A DNA stretch of 64,000 nt, from positions 558,001 through 622,000 of the forward strand of contig JAHLKT010000003.1 in assembly GCA_020444545.1 (NCBI GenBank), read 5' to 3'. Every line of letters starts with the position of its first letter. Positions within the stretch are counted from its first letter, which is position 1. Source of the DNA: Desulfarculaceae bacterium (lineage in GTDB: Bacteria > Desulfobacterota > Desulfarculia > Desulfarculales > Desulfarculaceae). Below the pieces are notes generated by a model, which saw nothing but the letters and a program-made list of their open reading frames with translations, searched no databases and was not told where the DNA came from. Below, in pieces: positions 51,330 to 62,639 of the stretch. A program made the position numbers and the translations under genes.

Positions 51330-51518
51330 CTATTCCTTGAGGAGAGCGGTGAAGATGGCGATCAGGGCTTCCTGCCCTTGGCTCCAGGACTTGGCTTGTT
51401 TCAGCTCGGCCAGCACCGCCTCCAGGCTGGAGGGATCGCTGGCCAGCCACTTGCCGTCCTGCTTGCTGATCTTGGCCTTGGCCGCGGCGGCCTTTTTTTC
51501 GCTGCTCAGCTTGCTCAT
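51330..51518 (-). CDS. Small protein at the end of the tail-like module
   Basis: The 62-residue protein has a basic N-terminus and helical content (MSKLSSEKKAAAAKAKISKQ ... ALIAIFTALLKE). Its ATG overlaps the stop of the upstream gene (ATGA), so it belongs to the same operon. I recognise no family; small helical proteins are common beside phage tail fibre genes. Confidence 0.65.
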   Translation of the reverse strand: MSKLSSEKKAAAAKAKISKQDGKWLASDPSSLEAVLAELKQAKSWSQGQEALIAIFTALLKE

Positions 51519-51994
51519 TGGCTCACCGCCTTGATGATCACCGGCGTTGCCGCGTAGGCCACCTCGTCGGCCAGGCGCACCTCGATGAAACAGGGGGTCG
51601 CGGCGGCGATGGGGCTCAGCGCGCCCACCCCGCCCAGCAGGGCCACCACCTCGCTCTGGCCGCCCACGGTGAGCTCGATGCTGGCCGGCGGCTCGGGCGC
51701 GTCCACGCTCACGCTGACCACCGCCTGGTCCTGGCCGTCCGCCGCGATCTCGCTCTTGTCCGGTGAGAGCAGCACCAGCGTCTTGGCGCTCAGCTCGCCG
51801 CCCAGGTAGTTGTGGCTCTCCGGGCTCACGGCCAGGCCGTCCGCGTCCTGGCTGGCCCCGGTGGCCAGGGATAGCCCGGCGGCCTCCCAGGCCTCTTCCT
51901 GGGTGGGCGCGCTGCGCCCGGGGTCCGGGGCCGAGGCGGGGCAGAGACCCATGAGCCGGCCGGTGGCCGCGTCGAAGGCGTGCATGTAGGGCAT
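51515..51994 (-). CDS. Tail-module protein with Ig-like segment
   Basis: The 159-residue protein begins MPYMHAFDAATGRLMGLCPA, which resembles the short lead of phage tail-appendage proteins. Residues about 70-155 (LVLLSPDKSEIAADGQDQAV, VSVSVDAPEPPASIELTVGG) have the spacing of a bacterial Ig-like domain. The ATG at 51992-51994 follows AGGAGGA. It lies 11 bases from the upstream gene and overlaps the downstream one. Confidence 0.7.
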   Translation of the reverse strand: MPYMHAFDAATGRLMGLCPASAPDPGRSAPTQEEAWEAAGLSLATGASQDADGLAVSPESHNYLGGELSAKTLVLLSPDKSEIAADGQDQAVVSVSVDAPEPPASIELTVGGQSEVVALLGGVGALSPIAAATPCFIEVRLADEVAYAATPVIIKAVSQ

Positions 51995-52005
51995 GATGGC
52001 TCCTC

Positions 52006-52815
52006 CTATTGCCCGCGCAGGCCGCGGGGAAGTTGCAGGGCGAACCAGGCCAGCTTGAGGCTGGTGCAGTTGGCGATGTTGTAGTCCAGGTTGCCGCCGG
52101 CGTCGCTGAGGCTCATGGCCGAGCCGTCGCCGCGGTCGTAGCCGTTGTCGCGGGTCACGTAGATCAGGGGGTGGCCGGTGTGGCTGGAGCCGCCGGGGCG
52201 CAGCTCCAGGGCGGCCACGCCTCCGCTGCGGTCGTGGTCGGCGGTGAGTGCCAACAGCAGGCGGCCCAGGGCCGGCAGGTTGGCGTTGACGCTGGTCCAG
52301 CCGCTGCCCGGCGCTCCGTTGACCACCAACAGGGGCACGTTGGGCACCCACCAGCCGCCGCTGGTGAAAAACTCCAGCACCCCGCCCGAGCCGTCGGTGA
52401 GCAGGCAGCCCAGGCAGCGGGCGCTGCCGGAATACCAGCCGTTCTTGGCGCCGTCGAAAGCCGGGGCGCCGGCCTGCAGGCTGATCTCCGAGGCGCTCAG
52501 CTCGCTGCCCGTGGCCGGGGGCGTGGCCATGAGGTAGTACCAGGTGTCCGCGCTCAGGCCCCCCAGCCCGCCCAGGGTGATGGCCGTCTCGGCGCGGTAG
52601 AGCACCCCGCCCATCTCCAGTCCGCCTGGCTTGAGCAGCACGCTGGAGGCCGAGGCGTACTCGCAGCCCAGGCCCAGGAGCAGGCCGGGGCTGGCGTTCT
52701 TGTGAGTGCCGTCGCTGTTGTGCTCGGCCAGCACCAGCCGGTTGAGGGTGTCCTCCTTGGTGGGATGCCCGGCCCCCACCATCTCCTCGTCATAGGCAAT
52801 GCGCAGATCAGCCAC
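52006..52815 (-). CDS. Phage tail fibre/appendage-like protein
   Basis: The 269-residue protein has an N-terminal GAGHPTKEDTLNRLVLAEHN with SDGTHK, a motif common at the start of phage tail fibre proteins. The rest is Gly/Ser/Leu-rich and beta-like (WYYLMATPPATGSELSASEI, SLSDAGGNLDYNIANCTSLK). The start is a GTG with TAGGAGG upstream. It sits in the middle of a six-gene minus-strand module with short gaps. The exact structural role is not known. Confidence 0.72.
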   Translation of the reverse strand: MADLRIAYDEEMVGAGHPTKEDTLNRLVLAEHNSDGTHKNASPGLLLGLGCEYASASSVLLKPGGLEMGGVLYRAETAITLGGLGGLSADTWYYLMATPPATGSELSASEISLQAGAPAFDGAKNGWYSGSARCLGCLLTDGSGGVLEFFTSGGWWVPNVPLLVVNGAPGSGWTSVNANLPALGRLLLALTADHDRSGGVAALELRPGGSSHTGHPLIYVTRDNGYDRGDGSAMSLSDAGGNLDYNIANCTSLKLAWFALQLPRGLRGQ

Positions 52816-52824
52816 GTTATCCTC

Positions 52825-54030
52825 CTAGTAGTCGCCCCGGTCGCGCTCGCCGCCCGCCTGGCAAATGCCGCCGGCGCGCTGGCCGCCGTCGGCCCGGTGG
52901 GTCAGGGTCTTGTAGAATCCGGTGTCCAAAAGGGTGTAGGCCAGGGACCCGGTTCCCAGGTCCAGCTCCAGGCCCAGCACCCTGACGATCTGATTCTTGA
53001 GGGGCCGCCCCTGGGGGTCTTGCAGCCAGGAGAGGCTCATGAGGGCGGTGTCGCCTTTTTCCAGAGGCAGGTTGGCCAGCGAGCCCTCTTGGCAGGTGAT
53101 GACCCGGCGGGGCCGCCCCAACAGCGCCACCAAACGGGCGCAGATCGCGGCGGCCACCGGGGCCGAGCGCACCCAGCTCAGCTCCAGGGTCCGCTTGGCC
53201 AGGCCGTGCAGGCCCTGGGCCCGAAGGTCCTGCGAGGCCAGGCCGTCGTGCAGGGCCTCGTACTCGCCCGAAGCGAAGTTGTAGGCGAAGCGCGCCTCGG
53301 CCCGGTTGGCCATCTGGTCCCAGCGGGCGCTCACCGCCACGGAGCCCAGGTCGCCCTCCCGGAGCGAGGTGAGCAAGTCGCCCTCTTCCAGCGAACCGGC
53401 CCCCAGGTCCATGAACAGCTTCAGGCGGCCGTCGCCCCCCAACCACCAGGAACCCAGGAAGTCCCCCAGCAAGCCGGTGAGCAGGCCGCCCAGGGAAAGC
53501 TCCTTTGCCACCACCCCGGCGGCCGCGAAGCCCAGGGCCTCGGCCCGCGCCCGGGCCCGGGCCAGGGAGCCCAGGTCCAGCTCCTGGTCCCCGGCCCCGG
53601 CCAGGTCGCGCAGGAAATGGACAGCCAGGTCCACCGGGTTGGCCAGCGCCTCGCCGTCCGCCCCCGGCCGCCCCAGGCCCCGAACCCCGATGGGCTCGCG
53701 CTGGCGGGCGTCCGCCGCGAAGGTAGCGGTGGCGATGATCCCTTGCCCCGCATAGTCGTGGGCCAGGTTCAGGGAGTAGTCGCTTGGGTGGATGAGCCCG
53801 CCCTCGCCGTCGAACAAGGCGATGGGGTTGCCGCCGGTTGGCTGGGCCAGCTCATGCCCGGCCAGGGCGTAGACATGGGCCCCGGTGTCGAGGCACACCG
53901 CCTCCCACAGGCCGCCGTTGCCACCCAGGGTGAGGTCGCCATAGACCAGGGGCAGGCGCTGGCTGGGCCGCCGGGGCGCGGCGTAGTCCCAGGCCCGCTT
54001 CAGCTCGATGGTTGCGGTCAGCTCCAGCAT
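52825..54030 (-). CDS. Phage tail-associated protein (putative hub/baseplate)
   Basis: The 401-residue protein has PLVYGDLTLGGNGGLWEAVC near the start, IDP-like HPSDYSLNLAHDYAGQG, and a C-terminal VRVLGLELDLGTGSLAYTLL that resembles phage tip or hub proteins read together with siphovirus tail tips. There is no enzyme motif. Its ATG overlaps the stop of the upstream gene (GTGATG). The assignment rests on context and general pattern. Confidence 0.65.
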   Translation of the reverse strand: MLELTATIELKRAWDYAAPRRPSQRLPLVYGDLTLGGNGGLWEAVCLDTGAHVYALAGHELAQPTGGNPIALFDGEGGLIHPSDYSLNLAHDYAGQGIIATATFAADARQREPIGVRGLGRPGADGEALANPVDLAVHFLRDLAGAGDQELDLGSLARARARAEALGFAAAGVVAKELSLGGLLTGLLGDFLGSWWLGGDGRLKLFMDLGAGSLEEGDLLTSLREGDLGSVAVSARWDQMANRAEARFAYNFASGEYEALHDGLASQDLRAQGLHGLAKRTLELSWVRSAPVAAAICARLVALLGRPRRVITCQEGSLANLPLEKGDTALMSLSWLQDPQGRPLKNQIVRVLGLELDLGTGSLAYTLLDTGFYKTLTHRADGGQRAGGICQAGGERDRGDY

Positions 54031-54554
54031 CACAGCGCCTTGAGGGTGAGGGTGAGGGTCTGGTTTTCCAGGCGGTAGGCGGTCACCCGGCCCCGGAAGC
54101 GCCGCAGGTATTCCCGCGCCCGCACTCCGGGCCAGCCCACCGTGATCTCGCCCACCGCGCCCAACAGGTTCTCGCGGGCCTCCAGGCGGCTGAAGGCGCG
54201 TTGGTCGCCGCCGTTGGACAGGGTCACGGTGAGGCCGCCGGGCTCCTCCGAGCCCAGGCTGGCCAACAGCTCGCCGCCGCCCAGGGGGACCAGGGTCTCG
54301 CGCAGGCGGCCCAGGGAGAGCACCCTGCCCCCGCGCTCCAAAAGCTCCAGGCTGCCCAGCCCGGCCACCTGGCCGCCGTCGGCCAGGAACACGCCGTCGG
54401 CCCGGGCCGGGGCCACCAGGCCCAGCTCCTCGCGGGAGGGATGGTGCCCGGCGTAGGCCCTGAGCCCGAAGGCGTTGGCCAGCACCAGCAGCACCACCGG
54501 CTTGGTGCCCCGCTGGCGGCGGGCGCGGTGAAAGGCCTGGCTGACCTCAAACAT
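54030..54554 (-). CDS. Tail-module protein, unknown
   Basis: The 174-residue protein (FHRARRQRGTKPVVLLVLAN, GLRAYAGHHPSREELGLVAP) has a C-terminal beta-rich region (VGEITVGWPGVRAREYLRRF, RGRVTAYRLENQTLTLTLKA). Its ATG overlaps the 3' end of the upstream giant gene by 8 bases. I recognise no specific family. The pattern and coupling suggest a tail-tip structural component. Confidence 0.65.
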   Translation of the reverse strand: MFEVSQAFHRARRQRGTKPVVLLVLANAFGLRAYAGHHPSREELGLVAPARADGVFLADGGQVAGLGSLELLERGGRVLSLGRLRETLVPLGGGELLASLGSEEPGGLTVTLSNGGDQRAFSRLEARENLLGAVGEITVGWPGVRAREYLRRFRGRVTAYRLENQTLTLTLKAL

Positions 54555-57500
54555 CGGTGCGCACCACTTCCTCCAGGCGCAGGCCCAGCTCCCAGCGCCC
54601 GCCCGGCAGGCGGCGGCGGGTCAGCTCGGCGGTGGGCAGGCAATAGACGGTGCCCGCGGGGTCGTCGCTGAAGGGCGTGAAGAGGATGGGCCTGAGGCCG
54701 CCCCCGGCGTGGTCGTGGATGGCGGCCATCATGGCCTCGAACCCGGCGGCGTCTCCGGCCGAGAGGCGGGGGAAGCTCAGCTCGTAGAACGCGGCCAGGG
54801 CGGTGGCGTTGCCCGCCACCTTGCCCGCCTCGCTGGTGGTCAGGCGGCGCCCGGCGGCGCTGCCTTGCACATAGCCCGCCGCAAAGGTGCGCTCCGGCGC
54901 GAAGGAGCCGCCCAAATAAAACAGGCTGGCCTTCAGGACGCCCTCGGGGTTGTCCGGGTCGCGAAGCTCCAAGCGCCAGTATTTGTGGGCCTGGTCCAGA
55001 AAGCCCACCAGATGGGGCCGGGTGAGGTCCAGCGCCTGCGAGTGTTCGGGATTTTCCCAAGGCGACAAGCTTCGCTCCAGGGGATCGCCCAGCCAGGTCC
55101 CGCGCAGCTCCACCGCTCCCAGGCAACAGGCATGGGCCGCCGCGTGGCAGAGATTTAGGTAATCGCCCAGGACGAAGTCACCGTCAAAGGCCGCCGCCGT
55201 TCCCCAGGCCCAGGTGGTGGCGCTGCTGAGCTTGTAGCCGACTTGCATGAGGCTGGTCTGGGAGGACCAGCGAACCGCCAAGTCGTAGGATGTGCCGGCG
55301 GAATAAGTGAAAGCCACGCCCCCGTAAGTAGGCCCGCAATCGGTGTAGATTCCGGCGGGGGTGTACTCAAGCAAGCCGTATCGGGAGTCGTACACGCCGA
55401 CGATGGTGCGAAACCCCGAGGCTATATCCGCCCCGCCGAACCCCGGCACCCACCCCCGCAGCACCAGGGTGCCCTCGGCGCTCCAGTCCGGGGCCGCGTA
55501 CACCGCCCAGGCGGTGATGGCGTTGGGGTCGAAGCCGCTCTGGACGTAGGCCCAGCCGTTGGCCCCGCCGGGGGTCTTGCTTACCAGGCAGCCGGTGGCG
55601 GGCGGGGCGATGACTTGCTTGAGGGACACATCATCGTATTGGCCAAACGTGGTGGCCGCCCCGAGTACATAAAGAAATGCAGAGTTGCTAGCTGTCCCGG
55701 TCAGGTACGCACGGTTTAGAGTCCAAGCGCCACCGGAGCTAGTCCCGCCCAGGCCTCGGTTATAGGCAACAAAGTTCCCGCTGGCGGCAGACTTGAACCA
55801 CCAGGAGGCATAGACCAGCTTTCCGTTCATGTCGGCCAGTCCGGCCTGAGTGGCGGCGCCATTAGTCCCGGTGTTGGTGACGCCCAGAGACGCGCTCCCG
55901 CTGCCGCCTGTGCGCTCGTCGGCCTCGCTAGAGAGCGTCGAGCCAACGGCTGACCAGATAGATGGCGGGCTGCCGCTCTCCATGCCGCCGTTGGTCAACA
56001 GCTCGCTGCCCAGGGTCTCGCCGGTGCCCGCCGCGCCCAGCCAGGCCCAGGCGGTCTTGCCCGCCGAGTCGGTGAGCTTGATCACGTGGCTGCCCGCGTA
56101 GGGGCTCAGGTCCGCCGCGCTGCCCATGCCGGGCATCACGAACGCGGCGTCCTCCGCCAGGCTCGCCGCCAAGGCCCCGGCGGTCTGCGTCAGGGCGGCG
56201 GTGGGCGCGGGTTGCTCCGTGGAGAGCAGATTTTTAATTGGCTGGGGCAGGCTCCAGCGCACCGCGTCGGCCGCGCGGGAGTCCGGGGCGGAGGTGGTGG
56301 GGATGTAGGCGGTGGGCACCTTGCCCGCCTCTAGCTGGGCGCCCCAGAGGTAGAGGCCGCTGGTGCCGTCGCCGGATAACACACCGCCGCCATCTCCCGT
56401 TCCAACGTAAACCCTGAACCTGGGGGTGCTCCCGCCCGAGGCAATATCGTCGTTAACCCAGCAGCGATACCATCCACTGCCGATGAGCTCCATCCCGGCT
56501 CCGGCGTTGTCCTGGGTTCCCATCGCCCCGTTGGATAGGTCGAAATATGTTCCGGCAGCCCCCCCGTCCTTTCCCTGGATAAAGACGATGGCCCAGTCGT
56601 ATTCCTTCTTTTTTAGAAAAATCAGATAGGTATAGACCGTGTTGTCGGTCAGCCCGGATACCAGCTGCTCGACATAGTGCGTCCCGGCGTCCACGCTGGG
56701 CGCCAGAATATCGGCCGTGACGTTTCCGTCCGGCGCGGTAGCGGCATCTGCGCTGATGCTGGCGCGGGCCTTTAACCACGCAGCGTTGTCAAATGCCTCC
56801 GAGTAGATCAGCAGGTTGGTGGCCGCCGGCTGGATGGACAGCTTGCCGTCCTCAAAGCAGCTCTCGCCCGGCGCGGCGTATTTGATCAGACCGCCGTCCA
56901 TATAGGTGCGTCCCGTGGCGCGGGCGTTGCTCCCGGCCACGCCGCCGTTGTCCAGCAGCGCGGCGCCCGACGGGTCGAAGCTCCACAGCGGGGCGGCGGG
57001 CTCGGGGGTGTCGGTTCCCTTGAGGGTCGCGCTGGCCGCGTCGCTCAGGTTGTGGTCGCCCAGCACCACCGCCCGCGCCCGGGCGGGCTCGGCCAGCTCC
57101 ACCTGCACCCACTCCGCCGCGCAGCCGTTGGACCGCCAGCGGGTGTCGCGGTCGCGGTCGCACAGGGGCTGCTCGCCGTGGCGGCCCACGGCCAACAGCG
57201 ACCAGCGGTCGCCTTTGTAAAGATCCTGCCCCGCGCCCGGGGCCCACTTGACCATCACCCCGTCGGCCAGGGAGACGAAGGCGCTACTGGTGGGCACGCC
57301 CGAGGCCTCCCAGCCCGAGGCCGAGGCGCGTTGCCAGCGGAAGGTGGCCTGCCCGACGGCGCCGTCCGCGCCCTCGCCGTCGATCTCCACCACGAACACC
57401 TGGTCCTGGCGGCCGGTGTGGCTGCCCCCGGCGTAGCAGACCGCCGAGCCCAGGGCCTCGGGGGCCGGGGTGCCCACCGCGCCGGGCGCGGCCGAGGACA

Positions 57501-57558
57501 CCGTCAGGCCGCCGGGGCCATTGACCAGGTTTTCATACATGAACCGGCATTCGCTCAT
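54547..57558 (-). CDS. Large phage spike/fibre-like protein with carbohydrate-binding modules
   Basis: The 1003-residue protein appears modular. Residues about 140-200 resemble a discoidin-type binding module (DRDTRWRSNGCAAEWVQVEL, VVLGDHNLSD). Residues about 235-425 match a phage head-spike/fibre domain (NLLIYSEAFDNAAWLKARAS, LYLWGAQLEAGKVPTAYIPT). A middle stretch repeats ELLTNGGMESG-type jelly-roll features. The C-terminus (YWRLELRDPDNPEGVLKASL, FYLGGSFAPERTFAAGYVQG) looks like a tail-tip attachment domain. The segment at about 55.6-56.8 kb is less GC-rich than the ends. GGAGGAGG precedes the ATG. Confidence 0.75.
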   Translation of the reverse strand: MSECRFMYENLVNGPGGLTVSSAAPGAVGTPAPEALGSAVCYAGGSHTGRQDQVFVVEIDGEGADGAVGQATFRWQRASASGWEASGVPTSSAFVSLADGVMVKWAPGAGQDLYKGDRWSLLAVGRHGEQPLCDRDRDTRWRSNGCAAEWVQVELAEPARARAVVLGDHNLSDAASATLKGTDTPEPAAPLWSFDPSGAALLDNGGVAGSNARATGRTYMDGGLIKYAAPGESCFEDGKLSIQPAATNLLIYSEAFDNAAWLKARASISADAATAPDGNVTADILAPSVDAGTHYVEQLVSGLTDNTVYTYLIFLKKKEYDWAIVFIQGKDGGAAGTYFDLSNGAMGTQDNAGAGMELIGSGWYRCWVNDDIASGGSTPRFRVYVGTGDGGGVLSGDGTSGLYLWGAQLEAGKVPTAYIPTTSAPDSRAADAVRWSLPQPIKNLLSTEQPAPTAALTQTAGALAASLAEDAAFVMPGMGSAADLSPYAGSHVIKLTDSAGKTAWAWLGAAGTGETLGSELLTNGGMESGSPPSIWSAVGSTLSSEADERTGGSGSASLGVTNTGTNGAATQAGLADMNGKLVYASWWFKSAASGNFVAYNRGLGGTSSGGAWTLNRAYLTGTASNSAFLYVLGAATTFGQYDDVSLKQVIAPPATGCLVSKTPGGANGWAYVQSGFDPNAITAWAVYAAPDWSAEGTLVLRGWVPGFGGADIASGFRTIVGVYDSRYGLLEYTPAGIYTDCGPTYGGVAFTYSAGTSYDLAVRWSSQTSLMQVGYKLSSATTWAWGTAAAFDGDFVLGDYLNLCHAAAHACCLGAVELRGTWLGDPLERSLSPWENPEHSQALDLTRPHLVGFLDQAHKYWRLELRDPDNPEGVLKASLFYLGGSFAPERTFAAGYVQGSAAGRRLTTSEAGKVAGNATALAAFYELSFPRLSAGDAAGFEAMMAAIHDHAGGGLRPILFTPFSDDPAGTVYCLPTAELTRRRLPGGRWELGLRLEEVVRTDV

Positions 57559-57760
57559 GAGCTGCCTCCTCCGGCGGCCGGGGCCGCGTTGATTGTCCGT
57601 GAGCCTAGAGCCCCCACGCGGGGCGGCCCAGGAAAGCGGCGCACAAACTTGGCTCCCGGAGACCCTTTCCTCAGCCAAGGCCGGTTTGCCTCTTCGCGTT
57701 GACCACCACCCAGGGCGGCGCTAAGATTTAAGTTTGCTTGCCAAAACGAGGAGGCGACCC

Positions 57761-58012
57761 ATGGGGGCCACCCGAGCGGTGACCATTTTCAAGACCCCGG
57801 CCTGCGGGCGCTGCCGCGCGGCCAAGGAGTTCTTCGCGGCGCGGGGCTTCGCGGTGGAGGAGGTGGACGTGACCGCCTCCATCAGCGCCAAACGGCGCAT
57901 GGCCCGCCTGGCCCCCGGAGCGCGGGTGGTGCCGGTTATCGCCTTTGAGGAAGAGATCGAGGTGGGCTGGCGGCCCGATTACTGGAAGAAGCGCCTGGGA
58001 GAGAGCACATGA
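57761..58012 (+). CDS. Glutaredoxin family protein
   Basis: The 83-residue thioredoxin-fold protein has a CGRC active site (IFKTPACGRCRAAKEFFAAR), VVPVIAFEEEIEVGW with the cis-Pro, and no extra domain. It likely reduces disulfides or mixed thiols. GAGGAGG precedes the ATG. Its stop overlaps the pdxA ATG (ATGA), so the two are coupled. Confidence 0.87.
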   Translation: MGATRAVTIFKTPACGRCRAAKEFFAARGFAVEEVDVTASISAKRRMARLAPGARVVPVIAFEEEIEVGWRPDYWKKRLGEST

Positions 58013-58950
58013 CCCCGAGGATCGCGGTGACCCTAGGAGACCCGGCCGGGGTGGGGCCGGAGATCGTGGCCCGCCTGTGCCACGATATATCCATCCGGGA
58101 GCAGGCCGAGTTGGTGGTGGTGGGCCAGGAGGAACTGCTGGCCGCCGGAGCCCGCGCCTGCGGCCTGTCCCTGCCCGTGGTGGAGATCGTGGAGACCGGC
58201 GAGCCCGTGGAGATAACCCCGGGCCAACCCAGCGCGGCCAGCGGCCGTTTGGCCGGGGCATTCGTGGAACGGGCCCTGGAACTGGTGCAGAGCGGCCAGG
58301 CCGACGCCATGGCCACCGCGCCCATCAGCAAGGAGGCGCTCCAGGCGGCGGGCTACCCGGACACCGGGCACACCACCCTCCTGGCCCGCAAGACGGGCAC
58401 CGAGCGCCCGGTGATGATGCTGGCCGGAGACAAGCTCAAGGTGGTGCTGGTCACCATCCACAAGGCCTTGCGCGAGGTGCCGGGCCTCATCACCCGCAAG
58501 GCCATCCTGCACACCGCTCTGATCACCGACCAAGCCTTCCGCGAGCAGCTGGGGGTGCCCCTGCCCCGTTTGGCGGTGTGCGGCCTGAACCCCCACGCCG
58601 GGGAGGGCGGCATCTTCGGGGACGAGGAAAAGGCCATCATCGGCCCGGCGGTGGAGGAGCTCAAGGCGGCGGGGGTGGACGCCGTTGGCCCCCTGCCCCC
58701 GGACACCGTGTTCTGGCGGGCGGCCCAGGGCGAGTTCGACGTGGTGGTGTGCATGTATCACGACCAGGGGCTCATCCCGCTCAAGCTGTTGCACTTTGAC
58801 GACGGGGTGAACGTGAGCCTAGGCCTGCCCATCATCCGCACCAGCGTGGACCACGGCACGGCCTACGACCTGGCCGGCACCGGCAAGGCCAACCCGGCCT
58901 CCATGATCGCGGCGGTGAAGATGGCCGCCCGGATGGCGGGGGGTGAGTAA
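58009..58950 (+). CDS. pdxA: 4-hydroxythreonine-4-phosphate dehydrogenase
   Basis: The 313-residue protein has IAVTLGDPAGVGPEIVARLC, ATAPISKEALQAAGYPDTGH with the metal His, VMMLAGDKLKVVLVTIHKAL, VCGLNPHAGEGGIFGDEEKA and CMYHDQGLIPLKLLHFDDGV, with VSLGLPIIRTSVDHGTAYDL. All PdxA metal and NAD positions are visible. It acts in the DXP-dependent pyridoxal phosphate route. A low-GC gene follows 9 bases after the stop. Confidence 0.95.
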   Translation: MTPRIAVTLGDPAGVGPEIVARLCHDISIREQAELVVVGQEELLAAGARACGLSLPVVEIVETGEPVEITPGQPSAASGRLAGAFVERALELVQSGQADAMATAPISKEALQAAGYPDTGHTTLLARKTGTERPVMMLAGDKLKVVLVTIHKALREVPGLITRKAILHTALITDQAFREQLGVPLPRLAVCGLNPHAGEGGIFGDEEKAIIGPAVEELKAAGVDAVGPLPPDTVFWRAAQGEFDVVVCMYHDQGLIPLKLLHFDDGVNVSLGLPIIRTSVDHGTAYDLAGTGKANPASMIAAVKMAARMAGGE

Positions 58951-58959
58951 AGGATAAGG

Positions 58960-59466
58960 ATGGCTGGCAAGAGAGACCAGAGGAATGCGTGCGAACCGTT
59001 CGGGCTATTTAACTATGCAAAGTGCTTTCTTGATGCAGCCTGCTCTCTTTACAAGGAAATTGGTAGCACAAATCCGACACATACCGCCCCTATTTACTAT
59101 CTATCCTCTCATTCAATTGAATTAGTGGTTAAAGCCTATTTAATGGCCCATGGCCGCGATTTGAACGAGTTAAAAAAGAAACCCTATGGCCATGATTTGT
59201 GCAGACTATATTGCGAAGCATGTAATTATGGGCTACCCCGCCAACTTAGAAAAACAGGAAGCAAACCATATATGATTGCAGCAATCATTGAGCTTACAAA
59301 CAAATACTATCATGGCAAAGAATTTGAATATTTATTTACCGGCTTCAAGAGCTTACCGAAACTGGATGCACTAATTCAATGCGCAAAAGGCCTGTTAACT
59401 GCTGTTTACCCGGTTTGTTTGTCGCACATGAAAAGTACCAAGTTAAGTAGAGACACCTATGCTTAA
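58960..59466 (+). CDS. HEPN-like hypothetical protein, low-GC
   Basis: The 168-residue protein has AT-rich codon use unlike pdxA and uvrA on either side. Helical segments (FGLFNYAKCFLDAACSLYKE, YLSSHSIELVVKAYLMAHGR, KKPYGHDLCRLYCEACNYGL) recall HEPN-domain proteins (SxELxxKAYL and YGHDL). The RxxxxH ribonuclease motif is not clear. AAGGATAAGG precedes the ATG. The final codons overlap a second copy of the uvrA start, indicating that the gene arrived with a piece of another uvrA locus. Confidence 0.7.
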   Translation: MAGKRDQRNACEPFGLFNYAKCFLDAACSLYKEIGSTNPTHTAPIYYLSSHSIELVVKAYLMAHGRDLNELKKKPYGHDLCRLYCEACNYGLPRQLRKTGSKPYMIAAIIELTNKYYHGKEFEYLFTGFKSLPKLDALIQCAKGLLTAVYPVCLSHMKSTKLSRDTYA

Positions 59467-59486
59467 GAACATCACCATCCGAGGCG
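59459..59486 (+). pseudogene. Remnant second copy of the uvrA 5' end
   Basis: The 28 bases from 59459 agree with the true uvrA start at 59746-59773 at 26 positions (ATGCTTAAGAACATCACC... encoding MLKNITIRG versus MLKNITVRG). The two differences are codon-like (ATC/GTC, CGA/CGG), as between species. Sequence on both sides then diverges. It is too short to work and is read as a scar of recombination. Confidence 0.7.
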
Positions 59487-59494
59487 TTTTGCGG

Positions 59495-59660
59495 GAAAGG
59501 GAAGATTGCCACGGCGCGGCGGGAGGAGCCGCTTTATCTTTCCCAACCTTCTTGCCGCCGCGCCTCGCAATGACGACTGTTTCTGTATTGGCGGCTGGAT
59601 GGAACGCAGGCAAGGGACAGGGGACGCGGCGCGGGAGGAGCGCCGCCTAACCGGCTCTAA
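59495..59660. repeat. Intergenic repeat cluster 8 (diverged type C copy)
   Basis: AAGATTGCCACGGCGCGGCG at about 59503 to CTCGCAATGACGAC at about 59578 is a type C copy with an internal insertion. A GGCGCGG/CCGCGCC-like stretch continues to about 59650. It fills the gap between the uvrA scar and the uvrA promoter. Confidence 0.6.
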
Positions 59661-59665
59661 TCCTC

Positions 59666-59694
59666 TTGCAGCCACGCCGCCCAACGACTACTAT
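59666..59694 (+). promoter_or_regulatory. Candidate promoter of uvrA
   Basis: TTGCAG (59666-59671), a 17-base spacer and TACTAT (59689-59694) lie about 50 bases before the uvrA ATG at 59746. No convincing LexA box of the Escherichia or Bacillus type is visible nearby. Confidence 0.5.
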
Positions 59695-59745
59695 ACTATT
59701 GTATCGGTTTGATGGGGCCAGGGGGTTTACTCAGGAAAGCAGCGA

Positions 59746-62583
<2,838 letters not shown>

Positions 62584-62639
62584 CAGGGGGCGGCCGGGCG
62601 GTGCTTACTGGCGGGGATGTTTCGCTCGCCAGGGGGTCC

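Noticed and set aside
51330-57558. Diversity-generating retroelement acting on the spike-like gene
   Set aside because: There is no reverse transcriptase gene or template repeat in the window.
59459-59650. 63-codon frame beginning MLKNITIRG
   Set aside because: Only the first nine codons match UvrA; the rest is repeat sequence. Treated as a remnant of a uvrA start, not a gene.
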